A DNA stretch of 8,045 nt from the NCBI GenBank assembly GCA_020052545.1, contig JAGVOV010000052.1, forward strand, positions 1 through 8,045. Reading direction: 5' to 3'. This DNA is from an archaeon (GTDB taxonomy: Archaea > Nanobdellota > Nanobdellia > Woesearchaeales > JAGVOV01). The notes below the pieces were generated by a model. That model was not told the origin of the DNA and did no database searches. It saw nothing but the letters and a program-made list of their open reading frames with translations. Below are positions 1 to 4,974 of this stretch, piece after piece. Within the stretch, counting starts at the first letter, position 1, and the number at the start of each line of letters is the position of its first letter. The position numbers and the translations under genes are program-made.

Positions 1-1
1 G

Positions 2-1726
2 AAAAGCGAAGATTTTGATCTTATCAACCCGAAAAATGGAAGAGTTTCAGGAAAACTTAATGCGCACTGGCTTTTTGATGAGCTTGTCAAAGGCGCTTGG
101 GAGACTGGAGACCCCGGAATAATAGTCATCGATAGGATAAACAACAGCGACAGCAACCCAACCCCCCATCTTGGCCAGATAGAGAGCACAAATCCATGTG
201 GAGAGCAGCCATTGCTCGCATATGAGCCTTGCAACCTGGGCAGCATCAACCTCAGCAAATTTGTGTTGCCTGGCAAGAGCGACATGGATTGGGAAAGGCT
301 GAGAGAATGCGTGCACCGCTGCATCCATTTCCTGGATAATGTGATAGATGTCAATAATTACCCATTGCCTATGATAGAGAGAGTGGCTAAAGGCAACAGA
401 AGGATCGGCCTTGGCGTCATGGGATGGGCAGAGACATTAGTGTTGCTTGGAATGCCATACAACTCTGATGAGGCGATAGAGAAAGCAGAAGAAGTAATGA
501 AATTCATAAATGATGAAAGTCTAGTGAAGTCAGTAGAGCTGGCGAAGCAGCGAGGGCCTTTCCCGAACTGGCAGGGCAGCATCTTTGACGCAAAATCAGA
601 ATTTTTCAGGGGACAGAGCATCAAGCCGAGGCATTGTGCCAGGACAACTATCGCTCCTACCGGAACAATAGGCATAACTGCAGGCCTGCAAGGAGCTGGA
701 ATTGAGCCTTTCTTCGCGACGGTCTATGTGAGATACAACGCTGCCGCGCTTGATGCCATAAAACAGGGTAAGAAGCCGGAAGACAAGGACTGTTTCTTTG
801 AGGTAAATCCATTGTTCAAGGACCTTGCGCAGAAGAATAATTTCTTCGGCCAGAAAGAGAGTGAATTATGGATAAAGATAGAAAACAACCATAAGAGCGT
901 TGTCGGCGTCAAAGAGATTCCGGAGCATGTGCAGCAGCTTTTCCTGACAAGCCACGATATCGGAACGCTAGACCATGTGAGGATGCAGGCTGCCTTCCAG
1001 AAGCACACTAACAATGCTGTCAGTAAGACTATCAACATGAGGAATGATGCCACAATAAAAGATGTCGAGGAAGCGTACCTCAAAGCATATGAATGGGGCC
1101 TCAAGGGCATCACAATATACAGAGACGGCAGCAAGTCTTTCCAAGTCTTGAACATAAATGAGAAAAAGGCTGAGAAAGCCGAGGAGAAGAAAGAGGCCAA
1201 GAAGAGAGGCAACAATTTCGGCGAGATGTCAAGCTATTATGAGATCGACACAGGCTATGGGCCATTGCATCTCCACATAAATTATGACAAGGAAGGGCCA
1301 ACAAGGCTCTTCACGAACATTAGCCCTATAGGCACGGAGATCTCTGGCTTGACGGCTGCTGTCGGCATCTTGCTGTCAAAATACCTTGAGATGGGGGGCG
1401 ACCCTGTGAAGATAATTAAGCATCTGAACAGCATTAAGGGCGACAGGCCATACGGCTTCGGCCCGAAAAGGGTAGACAGCATCCCTAACGCGATATCGAA
1501 AGCGCTGCGCGACCATTTAATAAAAACGGGTAAGTTCACCGACCCTAACGGCCAGACTGTGCTTCAGGAAGAGGAGAAGCAGACTGTGCTTGCAGAGAAG
1601 AATATCAGCGAGGCAAACCTTCACACCCAGCTCTATTGCCAAAAATGCTTCAGCTCAAACGTAGGCATGTCATCAGGCTGTTCTGAGCCCACATGCTATG
1701 ACTGCGGCTACAGCAAGTGCAGCTGA
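2..1726 (+). CDS. nrdJ: Class II (adenosylcobalamin-dependent) ribonucleotide reductase, C-terminal part
   Basis: The 5' end lies outside the window; the frame is open from base 2, giving 574 residues and a TGA stop. The enzyme reduces ribonucleotides to deoxyribonucleotides in the cytoplasm using a B12-derived radical. Visible residue 66 is the Cys of an NPCGEQPL motif, which matches the thiyl-radical Cys of the family (flanking Asn64 and Glu68). Cys77, eleven residues later in EPCNLGSINL, matches one Cys of the active-site redox pair. APTGTIG at about 218-224 is the phosphate-binding loop. From about residue 400 there is the extra C-terminal domain typical of NrdJ, and the last 30 residues hold a Cys-rich tail (CQKC, then CYDCGYSKC) of the kind that re-reduces or binds zinc. 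A TTG at 212 is not a real start, because conserved catalytic sequence precedes it. NrdR is encoded about 3.2 kb downstream and probably regulates this gene; its promoter is not visible. Confidence 0.96.
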   Translation, partial: KSEDFDLINPKNGRVSGKLNAHWLFDELVKGAWETGDPGIIVIDRINNSDSNPTPHLGQIESTNPCGEQPLLAYEPCNLGSINLSKFVLPGKSDMDWERLRECVHRCIHFLDNVIDVNNYPLPMIERVAKGNRRIGLGVMGWAETLVLLGMPYNSDEAIEKAEEVMKFINDESLVKSVELAKQRGPFPNWQGSIFDAKSEFFRGQSIKPRHCARTTIAPTGTIGITAGLQGAGIEPFFATVYVRYNAAALDAIKQGKKPEDKDCFFEVNPLFKDLAQKNNFFGQKESELWIKIENNHKSVVGVKEIPEHVQQLFLTSHDIGTLDHVRMQAAFQKHTNNAVSKTINMRNDATIKDVEEAYLKAYEWGLKGITIYRDGSKSFQVLNINEKKAEKAEEKKEAKKRGNNFGEMSSYYEIDTGYGPLHLHINYDKEGPTRLFTNISPIGTEISGLTAAVGILLSKYLEMGGDPVKIIKHLNSIKGDRPYGFGPKRVDSIPNAISKALRDHLIKTGKFTDPNGQTVLQEEEKQTVLAEKNISEANLHTQLYCQKCFSSNVGMSSGCSEPTCYDCGYSKCS

Positions 1727-1729
1727 ATG

Positions 1730-1768
1730 TTGATTATATAATTTCTTTATTTGATTATATAATTTTTT
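1730..1768. repeat. Two direct copies of a 15-bp AT repeat with palindromic core; T-rich likely terminator
   Basis: The 15-bp sequence TTGATTATATAATTT occurs at 1730-1744 and 1751-1765. Each copy contains the perfect 10-bp palindrome ATTATATAAT (1733-1742 and 1754-1763), and the palindrome centres lie 21 bp apart, two helical turns. The second copy runs into six Ts (1763-1768). It starts four bases after the reductase stop and ends eight bases before a TATA box. It may be a T-tract terminator for nrdJ, an operator for the next gene, or both; the sequence alone does not decide. Confidence 0.5.
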
Positions 1769-1775
1769 GAGTAAA

Positions 1776-1784
1776 TTTTAAATA
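1776..1784 (+). promoter_or_regulatory. TATA box of the small zinc-ribbon gene
   Basis: TTTTAAATA is an archaeal TATA-like element centred about 28 bases before the ATG at 1808. Transcription would start at or just before that ATG, and no Shine-Dalgarno motif is present, so the mRNA is probably leaderless. Confidence 0.6.
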
Positions 1785-1807
1785 CAACCTAAAGTACTTT
1801 TTGGGCT

Positions 1808-1987
1808 ATGGAAGAAATTAATTTATTGGGAGAGAGTATTCCGTGTCAGAAATGCTTTTCTGAGGAACAAATCATTGAACCACGAGATGCGGGCGGCCAT
1901 CATAAGGTGTTATGTAAAAAGTGTGGATTAGTTAAATTAATGTACAGCGACAATGGAAATGAGATTGAAGTGAAGACTCGTTTGTAA
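1808..1987 (+). CDS. Small single zinc-ribbon protein (59 aa)
   Basis: ATG to TAA, 59 residues. Two CxxC knuckles, Cys13-Cys16 (PCQKC) and Cys36-Cys39 (CKKCG), are separated by 19 residues, as in a zinc ribbon that would bind one zinc ion; a short acidic strand-like tail follows. No other domain is visible and no specific function can be assigned; nucleic-acid binding or a protein-contact role are both common for such folds. The TATA box about 28 bases upstream supports expression of its own leaderless mRNA. Codon use differs from its neighbours: all six leucines are TTA or TTG, and its arginines are CGA and CGT, while neighbouring genes prefer CTN leucine and AGG/AGA arginine. That suggests recent arrival or weak codon selection. 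The CQKCFS start of the first knuckle is identical to six residues in the reductase tail, probably by convergence on the same fold. Confidence 0.7.
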   Translation: MEEINLLGESIPCQKCFSEEQIIEPRDAGGHHKVLCKKCGLVKLMYSDNGNEIEVKTRL

Positions 1988-2000
1988 TTATTCATAAACT

Positions 2001-2036
2001 TTTTATATTATGCAGCTTTCCAATAGAATAGTGAGG
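2001..2036 (+). promoter_or_regulatory. TATA box and ribosome binding site of the DUF1858-IscA gene
   Basis: TTTTATATTA (2001-2010) is a TATA-like element placed to start transcription near 2030. GAGG at 2033-2036 ends five bases before the ATG and can pair with the 3' end of archaeal 16S rRNA, fixing the start at 2042. Confidence 0.6.
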
Positions 2037-2041
2037 CAAAA

Positions 2042-2641
2042 ATGGAGACAAAACAAAAATCAAAGAAAGCAAAAGCTGAGAATACTGTAAATCCTATTCA
2101 CAAGGACATGACTTTAGGCGAAGTCCTGGCCAAGTATCCTGAGACTGCAGAGGTCATGCAGAAATATGACCTGCACTGCTTCGGCTGCAGCGTAAGCTAT
2201 GTGGAGACGCTTGAGCAGGGCGTTTTATCCCACGGCTATGATTCCAAGATTGTCAAGAACATGATTGATGATATGAATGCCTATGTCAAAGAGCACCATG
2301 ATCCGAGCAAGCCGAAGAGAGACTTGAATGTCACCAAGCTTGCTGCAGAGAAGATACTGGAGCTGGCAAAGAAGGAGAACATGGAAGGCTATGGGCTGAG
2401 GTTTGCTGTAATCCCTGGCGGCTGCTCCGGCTTCCAATACGGCATGAATTTTGAGAAAGAGGCTGCAAAGGATGACGTTGTCTTTGAGGAGAATGGCGTG
2501 AAGATATTCATCGACGCTGAAAGCCTGAACTTTGTCAAGGGAGTAAAGATAGACTATGTCGACAGTCTCCAAGGCTCTGGGTTTAAGATAACTAACCCGA
2601 ATGCGAAGTCGAGCTGTGGCTGCGGCAAGAGTTTCAGTTAA
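2042..2641 (+). CDS. DUF1858-like redox-disulfide domain fused to IscA/ErpA-type Fe-S cluster assembly domain
   Basis: 199 residues with three parts. Residues 1-20 form a Lys-rich leader. Residues about 21-85 match the DUF1858 / hybrid-cluster-protein-associated disulfide family: MTLGEVLAKYPE, then HCFGC with Cys46 and Cys49, then ETLEQG. Residues about 95-199 are an A-type Fe-S carrier: GGCSGFQYG with Cys128 and the C-terminal SCGCGKSF with Cys192 and Cys194, the three cysteines that hold the iron or cluster in IscA/ErpA/HesB proteins. The family receives clusters and delivers them to apoproteins in the cytoplasm. In the fusion, the CxxC domain could supply electrons or bind the cluster too; that is inference. 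The gene has its own TATA box and ribosome binding site, and is followed at once by the TATA box of the next gene. No sulfur donor or scaffold gene (iscS, iscU, suf) lies nearby. Confidence 0.9.
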   Translation: METKQKSKKAKAENTVNPIHKDMTLGEVLAKYPETAEVMQKYDLHCFGCSVSYVETLEQGVLSHGYDSKIVKNMIDDMNAYVKEHHDPSKPKRDLNVTKLAAEKILELAKKENMEGYGLRFAVIPGGCSGFQYGMNFEKEAAKDDVVFEENGVKIFIDAESLNFVKGVKIDYVDSLQGSGFKITNPNAKSSCGCGKSFS

Positions 2642-2650
2642 ATTTATATA
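2641..2650 (+). promoter_or_regulatory. TATA box of the double zinc-ribbon gene
   Basis: AATTTATATA begins on the last base of the preceding stop codon. Its centre is about 26 bases before the ATG at 2673, which favours that ATG over the one at 2664 as the start of a leaderless message. Confidence 0.6.
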
Positions 2651-2672
2651 CTAATTTTCTTATATGCAGGTT

Positions 2673-3008
2673 ATGGAGAACCAGAACATATTGATAATGT
2701 GCAGGAAGTGTGGTAGGAAGAGCCCTGTGAGCCAGATGAGATATGATAGCAACGGCAAAGATTTAATCTGTATAAACTGCCTCGGCCAGAGGAAAATCGA
2801 AAGCCCGAGCATCGGAAAGTCTGTCAAGAAGGAAGGCGGCGAGACTATGAAGTATTTCTGCCCGAACTGCAAATACCGCTTCTCGAGAAAGAAAGAAGTT
2901 GGTTTTCCTGGTGTGTGCCCGTTCTGCGGCAAAAGTGGAGTGGATAAAGACTCTGCGACAAGCGCTGATTCTCTTCTCAAAGAGAGCGACAAATTCAAAG
3001 ACATCTGA
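2673..3008 (+). CDS. Double zinc-ribbon protein of unknown function
   Basis: From ATG 2673 the protein has 111 residues; the ATG at 2664 would add MQV. The later start is preferred because the TATA box then gives a leaderless message. There are four CxxC pairs: Cys10-Cys13 (CRKCG) and Cys33-Cys36 (CINC) form one ribbon; Cys63-Cys66 (CPNC) and Cys82-Cys85 (CPFCG) form a second. Each could bind a zinc ion. A short, basic, Gly-rich linker (GKSVKKEGGE) joins them, and the tail after residue 90 is Ser/Asp/Lys rich and probably disordered. No membrane segment or enzymatic motif is seen. The closest general resemblance is to archaeal zinc-ribbon proteins that bind nucleic acids or ribosomes; I do not recognise a named family. 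The exchanger gene follows 38 bases later with its own TATA box. Confidence 0.8.
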   Translation: MENQNILIMCRKCGRKSPVSQMRYDSNGKDLICINCLGQRKIESPSIGKSVKKEGGETMKYFCPNCKYRFSRKKEVGFPGVCPFCGKSGVDKDSATSADSLLKESDKFKDI

Positions 3009-3015
3009 GCAAACA

Positions 3016-3024
3016 TATTTAAAC
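3016..3024 (+). promoter_or_regulatory. TATA box of the exchanger gene
   Basis: TATTTAAAC is centred about 27 bases before the ATG at 3047. No Shine-Dalgarno motif is visible between them, so the exchanger mRNA is probably leaderless. Confidence 0.55.
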
Positions 3025-3046
3025 TAGTTTTCTCATTATTTTATAC

Positions 3047-4036
3047 ATGGCGCTTGAGCTGTTGATTAATGTCTTTATCAGCCTTGTTGGAATCATACTG
3101 ATAACAAAAGGTTCTGACTGGGCAACAGATAGCATGATCCCGATAGCGAGAAGGCTTGGAACATCATATCTTGCTGTCGGCCTTATCCTTGTCTCTATCA
3201 TGGTAAGTTTACCAGAGATAATAATATCTGTCTATGCGACAGTCAGGGGCCATTTCGGCATAAGCTTCGGCGTCATTATAGGGAGCGTCATCTGCAACAT
3301 CGGCCTGATGACGGGGATAAGCGGCATGATAAGGCCGCTTCCTGTCAGCAAAACACTGATATTGCGTGATGGCATCTTTGCTGTATGCCTGGCGTTGCTC
3401 ATCTATGTTCTAGCCAGGGACAGCGTCATTGATAGGGTTGAGGGCATCTTTCTTTTCCTCATGTTCATCCCCTACTTGATAGTTGTCTGGAACCAGGAGA
3501 AGAGGCTGGAGCCAGGGCAGAAGGACATAGAGCTGAAGAATATCGAGCTTAGGCTCAATGTTGCCGGTCTGCAATTCGGGAAGATGAAGGCAGGCATGTT
3601 GACTTTTTTCCTTGGCACCGTGCTTCTGCTCTTCGGAAGCTACATATTCTCAGACTCGCTCATAAGCCTGGCAAAGATATCTGGACTTTCTGATATCTTC
3701 ATCGGCCTGACAATAGGTGCGATAGGGCCTTCTATCCCAAACATAGCAGCCGCAATCCAGGGAACATTGAAAGACATAGAGGATGTGGCGGTCTCTGAGA
3801 CATTGGGAAGCAACATCTTCACGCTATTGGTGTCGCTCGGCATCCTCTCGATGATAAGGCCTTTGGAGATAACGCCAAGGATGTTCGGCTTTGATATTCC
3901 CATCATGGTGGTAATGAGCGGGATGCTGCTCGCATTCATGATCTTCAATAAGAAGACTGTGACAAGATTTGAGGGTTTTGTACTCTTCGGGAGCTATGCC
4001 TTCGTGCTAGCGCTGAATGTGGCACATTATCTATAG
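3047..4036 (+). CDS. CaCA-family cation exchanger (sodium/calcium antiporter-like)
   Basis: 329 residues, mostly hydrophobic, with about ten predicted membrane helices in two inverted halves around a charged loop near 150-180, the usual prokaryotic Na+/Ca2+ exchanger layout and length. It would swap cations across the cell membrane. Alpha-1 repeat: SLPEIIISVYA at 54-64 with Glu57, then GSVICNIG at 79-86. Alpha-2 repeat: GLTIGAIGPSIPNIAAAIQG at 220-239, then GSNIFTLLVSLG at 254-265. In characterised exchangers such as the Methanocaldococcus protein, both alpha repeats carry a glutamate in the (G)TS-x-PE motif that binds the ions. Here the first is present (Glu57) but the second is Asn232, and the first GSN motif reads GSV. 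Altered ion choice or coupling is therefore possible. It has its own TATA box; the hairpin-rich gap follows nine bases after the stop. Confidence 0.88.
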   Translation: MALELLINVFISLVGIILITKGSDWATDSMIPIARRLGTSYLAVGLILVSIMVSLPEIIISVYATVRGHFGISFGVIIGSVICNIGLMTGISGMIRPLPVSKTLILRDGIFAVCLALLIYVLARDSVIDRVEGIFLFLMFIPYLIVVWNQEKRLEPGQKDIELKNIELRLNVAGLQFGKMKAGMLTFFLGTVLLLFGSYIFSDSLISLAKISGLSDIFIGLTIGAIGPSIPNIAAAIQGTLKDIEDVAVSETLGSNIFTLLVSLGILSMIRPLEITPRMFGFDIPIMVVMSGMLLAFMIFNKKTVTRFEGFVLFGSYAFVLALNVAHYL

Positions 4037-4044
4037 GGGTATTT

Positions 4045-4193
4045 CAGAGCGTAAGTAATCTCGCTGCGGCTCGTGAGTTACGCTCCTGAGCATAACTAAT
4101 CTCGGGCGAAGCCCTCGTAAATCCTCGGAAAGCTCAGCTTTCCGATGGTGCTCAGAAATGCAAAGCATTTCTGATATGCGCTCAAAGAGCGCA
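4045..4193. repeat. Cluster of tandem inverted repeats / hairpins with internal direct repeats
   Basis: Nearly the whole exchanger-eS17 gap can fold. Perfect stems: 4048-4054 with 4078-4084 (7 bp, imperfect interior); GGGC 4104-4107 with GCCC 4111-4114 (GAA loop); 4125-4132 with 4138-4145 (8 bp, 5-base loop); 4152-4161 with 4165-4174 (10 bp, AAA loop); 4177-4183 with 4187-4193 (7 bp, AAA loop). A 17-base unit, GAGCGTAAGTAATCTCG at 4047-4063, recurs at 4088-4104 with two differences, and an inverted partial copy lies between them (about 4072-4085). The cluster ends four bases before the eS17 TATA box, so it would be transcribed only by read-through from the exchanger, or from an unseen promoter. 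It could be a REP-like dispersed element, a 3'-UTR or terminator, or a structured RNA. No tRNA or known riboswitch pattern is recognised. Confidence 0.75.
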
Positions 4194-4196
4194 ATC

Positions 4197-4231
4197 TTTA
4201 TAAACCGAAGAAGGTAGCCAATCATTGAGGT
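4197..4231 (+). promoter_or_regulatory. TATA box and ribosome binding site of the eS17-histone block
   Basis: TTTATAAA (4197-4204) is a good archaeal TATA box. GAGGT at 4227-4231 ends three bases before the ATG at 4235 and complements the 16S rRNA tail. Initiation would fall near 4227, giving a very short leader. This promoter probably drives eS17, the histone and the two-helix membrane protein together. Confidence 0.65.
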
Positions 4232-4234
4232 AAA

Positions 4235-4471
4235 ATGGGAAGAATAAAGACACAATTGGTGAAAAGGACAACATTTGAATTACTGAAAAGATCCAAGGAC
4301 AAGTTCACTGACAATTACGAGAAAAATAAGGAAGTGGTGAACAAGTTGATCGATGTTAAGTCGAAGAAGATAAAGAACACGATAGCAGGCTATGCCACAA
4401 GGATAATCAAGCGCGGCTATGAGAAGCCGGCTCCGAAAAAAGATGCCGAAGAACACAAGGATAATTCCTAA
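4235..4471 (+). CDS. rps17e: 30S ribosomal protein eS17 (S17e)
   Basis: 78 residues. The N-terminus MGRIKTQLVKRT, the middle NYEKNKEVVNKLIDVKSKKIKNTIAGYATR and the basic character are those of archaeal eS17, a small-subunit protein present in archaea and eukaryotes but not bacteria. Most archaeal versions end at about 60-67 residues; this one has a further charged tail (about 60-78, KPAPKKDAEEHKDNS at the end), part of which is encoded by bases shared with the histone start. A ribosome binding site lies three bases upstream of the ATG. It is the first gene of the block; its last 29 bases overlap the histone gene in another frame. Confidence 0.95.
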   Translation: MGRIKTQLVKRTTFELLKRSKDKFTDNYEKNKEVVNKLIDVKSKKIKNTIAGYATRIIKRGYEKPAPKKDAEEHKDNS

Positions 4472-4661
4472 TGCGCCAGTCGCAAGGATACTGCAGAGCG
4501 TAGGAGCTAGAAGGGCGAGCCATGAGGCTATTTCCGCCTTGGCTGACGTTCTTGAGGATATGGCCAAGAAGATGGCTGACAAGAGCTTTGAGATTGCGAA
4601 GCACACCGGCAGGAAGACAATCCAGCGCGAAGATGTGAAGATTGCTTCAAAGCAGTTCTAA
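4443..4661 (+). CDS. Archaeal histone
   Basis: 72 residues forming one histone fold. Landmarks match HMfB-type histones: APVARILQSVGARR at 11-24 with the DNA-contacting Arg15 and Arg24, a long central helix (about 28-54), then GRKT at 56-59 and the Arg57-Asp64 pair that braces the last loop and helix, ending in the usual short third helix (SKQF). Such histones dimerise and wrap DNA in the cytoplasm. It overlaps eS17 by 29 bases in a different frame. An in-frame ATG at 4419 would add MRSRLRKK, a basic N-terminal extension, and deepen the overlap to 53 bases; 4443 is preferred because it gives the usual length. Neither ATG has a clear Shine-Dalgarno motif, so translation may be coupled to eS17. 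The next gene starts one base after the stop. Confidence 0.93.
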   Translation: MPKNTRIIPNAPVARILQSVGARRASHEAISALADVLEDMAKKMADKSFEIAKHTGRKTIQREDVKIASKQF

Positions 4662-4662
4662 A

Positions 4663-4878
4663 ATGAGCGTTGTCAGAGATTTCACAAATCTGTTCCTGAT
4701 GGTAGGTGGTTCGCTGATATTGGTTGTGTTGGGCCTGCTTTATTTTGTCCTTACACTCTGGATCGTGAAGATCGGCGCGAAATTTGTGGGATATGAAAAT
4801 CTTGATGGAAACTGGCTTGTGTTGGCAGCAAGCATAATAGCCACGGGCTCCATTGTGAGCAGTTCTCTGAGAAGGTAA
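4663..4878 (+). CDS. Small two-helix membrane protein, unknown function
   Basis: 71 residues from ATG 4663; an alternative start inside the histone gene (4642) would add seven residues and is less likely. Two hydrophobic stretches, about 9-36 and 51-67, look like membrane helices joined by a polar loop (KFVGYENLDGN); the ends are RR and positively charged. No motif or family is recognised. Only one base separates it from the histone stop and it has no ribosome binding site, so it is probably co-translated with the histone and transcribed from the eS17 promoter. A functional link to chromatin or ribosomes cannot be claimed from position alone. Confidence 0.75.
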   Translation: MSVVRDFTNLFLMVGGSLILVVLGLLYFVLTLWIVKIGAKFVGYENLDGNWLVLAASIIATGSIVSSSLRR

Positions 4879-4880
4879 GA

Positions 4881-4888
4881 TTTATATA
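4881..4888 (+). promoter_or_regulatory. TATA box of the nrdR block
   Basis: TTTATATA lies three bases after the previous stop. Its centre is 25-26 bases before the ATG at 4910, so transcription should start at about 4908-4910, leaving a leader of about 60 bases before nrdR. Most other genes here have almost no leader, so this one stands out. Confidence 0.65.
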
Positions 4889-4909
4889 GGATTCTGGCTT
4901 AGCTTTTGC

Positions 4910-4927
4910 ATGGGGGTAATTTCATGA
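4910..4927 (+). other. Five-codon leaderless mini-ORF in the nrdR leader
   Basis: ATG GGG GTA ATT TCA TGA encodes MGVIS. The ATG falls where transcription is predicted to start, so it could be read as a leaderless start. Its TGA overlaps the ATG of the next mini-ORF as ATGA (4924-4927). It could be chance; the reading depends on the predicted start site. Confidence 0.3.
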
Positions 4928-4961
4928 AGCGTACTCACAGCGAGGCTGTTCGTAGCTTCAT
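4924..4961 (+). promoter_or_regulatory. Hairpin in the nrdR leader RNA
   Basis: ATGAAGC (4924-4930) pairs with GCTTCAT (4955-4961); TAC (4932-4934) pairs with GTA (4952-4954); ACAGC (4937-4941) pairs with GCTGT (4945-4949) around a GAG loop. This makes 15 pairs with one bulge (4931) and one 2x2 internal loop. It starts about 15 bases after the predicted transcription start and ends nine bases before nrdR. It hides the upstream-ORF start codon, so it could tune translation, or act as DNA for a repressor. No T-tract follows, so a terminator is unlikely. Confidence 0.55.
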
Positions 4962-4974
4962 TTCACGAAAATGA
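4924..4974 (+). CDS. Candidate 16-residue upstream ORF (leader peptide) of nrdR
   Basis: ATG 4924 to TGA 4974, encoding MKRTHSEAVRSFISRK. A Shine-Dalgarno-like GGGGGTAAT (4912-4920) agrees at seven of nine bases with GGAGGTGAT and ends three bases before the ATG. The TGA overlaps the nrdR ATG as ATGA (4971-4974). nrdR itself has no ribosome binding site, so its translation may depend on ribosomes finishing this ORF. The hairpin at 4924-4961 lies within it, so translating ribosomes would melt the hairpin. The peptide has no run of one amino acid as in classical attenuators. Its reality is an inference. Confidence 0.4.
   Translation: MKRTHSEAVRSFISRK

Noticed and set aside
724..1215. Long minus-strand open frames inside nrdJ, the exchanger and the deaminase
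   Set aside because: They lie opposite conserved coding sequence, show no recognisable domains, and have the residue bias of antisense frames.
212..1726. A reductase starting at a TTG at 212
   Set aside because: The frame stays open to the window start and the upstream 70 codons include the catalytic NPCGE motif, so this is a fragment cut by the window edge, not a TTG-started gene.
1733..1763. NrdR boxes in the paired palindromes
   Set aside because: The known NrdR box is 16 bp with an ACAC...GTGT rim and an A/T central step, and pairs lie about 31-32 bp apart; these have a T/A centre, no rim and a 21-bp spacing.
4045..4091. tRNA or other known RNA gene in the hairpin cluster
   Set aside because: No cloverleaf with acceptor stem, T-loop GTTCNA or anticodon loop could be laid out; the stems are separate and short.
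4082..4091. GCTC/GAGC as a separate hairpin
   Set aside because: The loop would be two bases, too tight; it is better explained as the junction between an inverted and a direct copy of the 17-base unit.
4045..4193. CRISPR array
   Set aside because: Repeats are not of equal length and spacing, there are no unique spacers between identical repeats, and no cas genes are present.
4419..4442. Histone start at 4419 (adds MRSRLRKK)
   Set aside because: Would enlarge the overlap with eS17 and exceed typical histone length; kept only as an alternative, since a basic tail is not impossible.
4881..4888. NrdR box overlapping the nrdR TATA box (autoregulation)
   Set aside because: Only the left half of the core (about six bases) agrees and this equals a TATA box; no second box follows.
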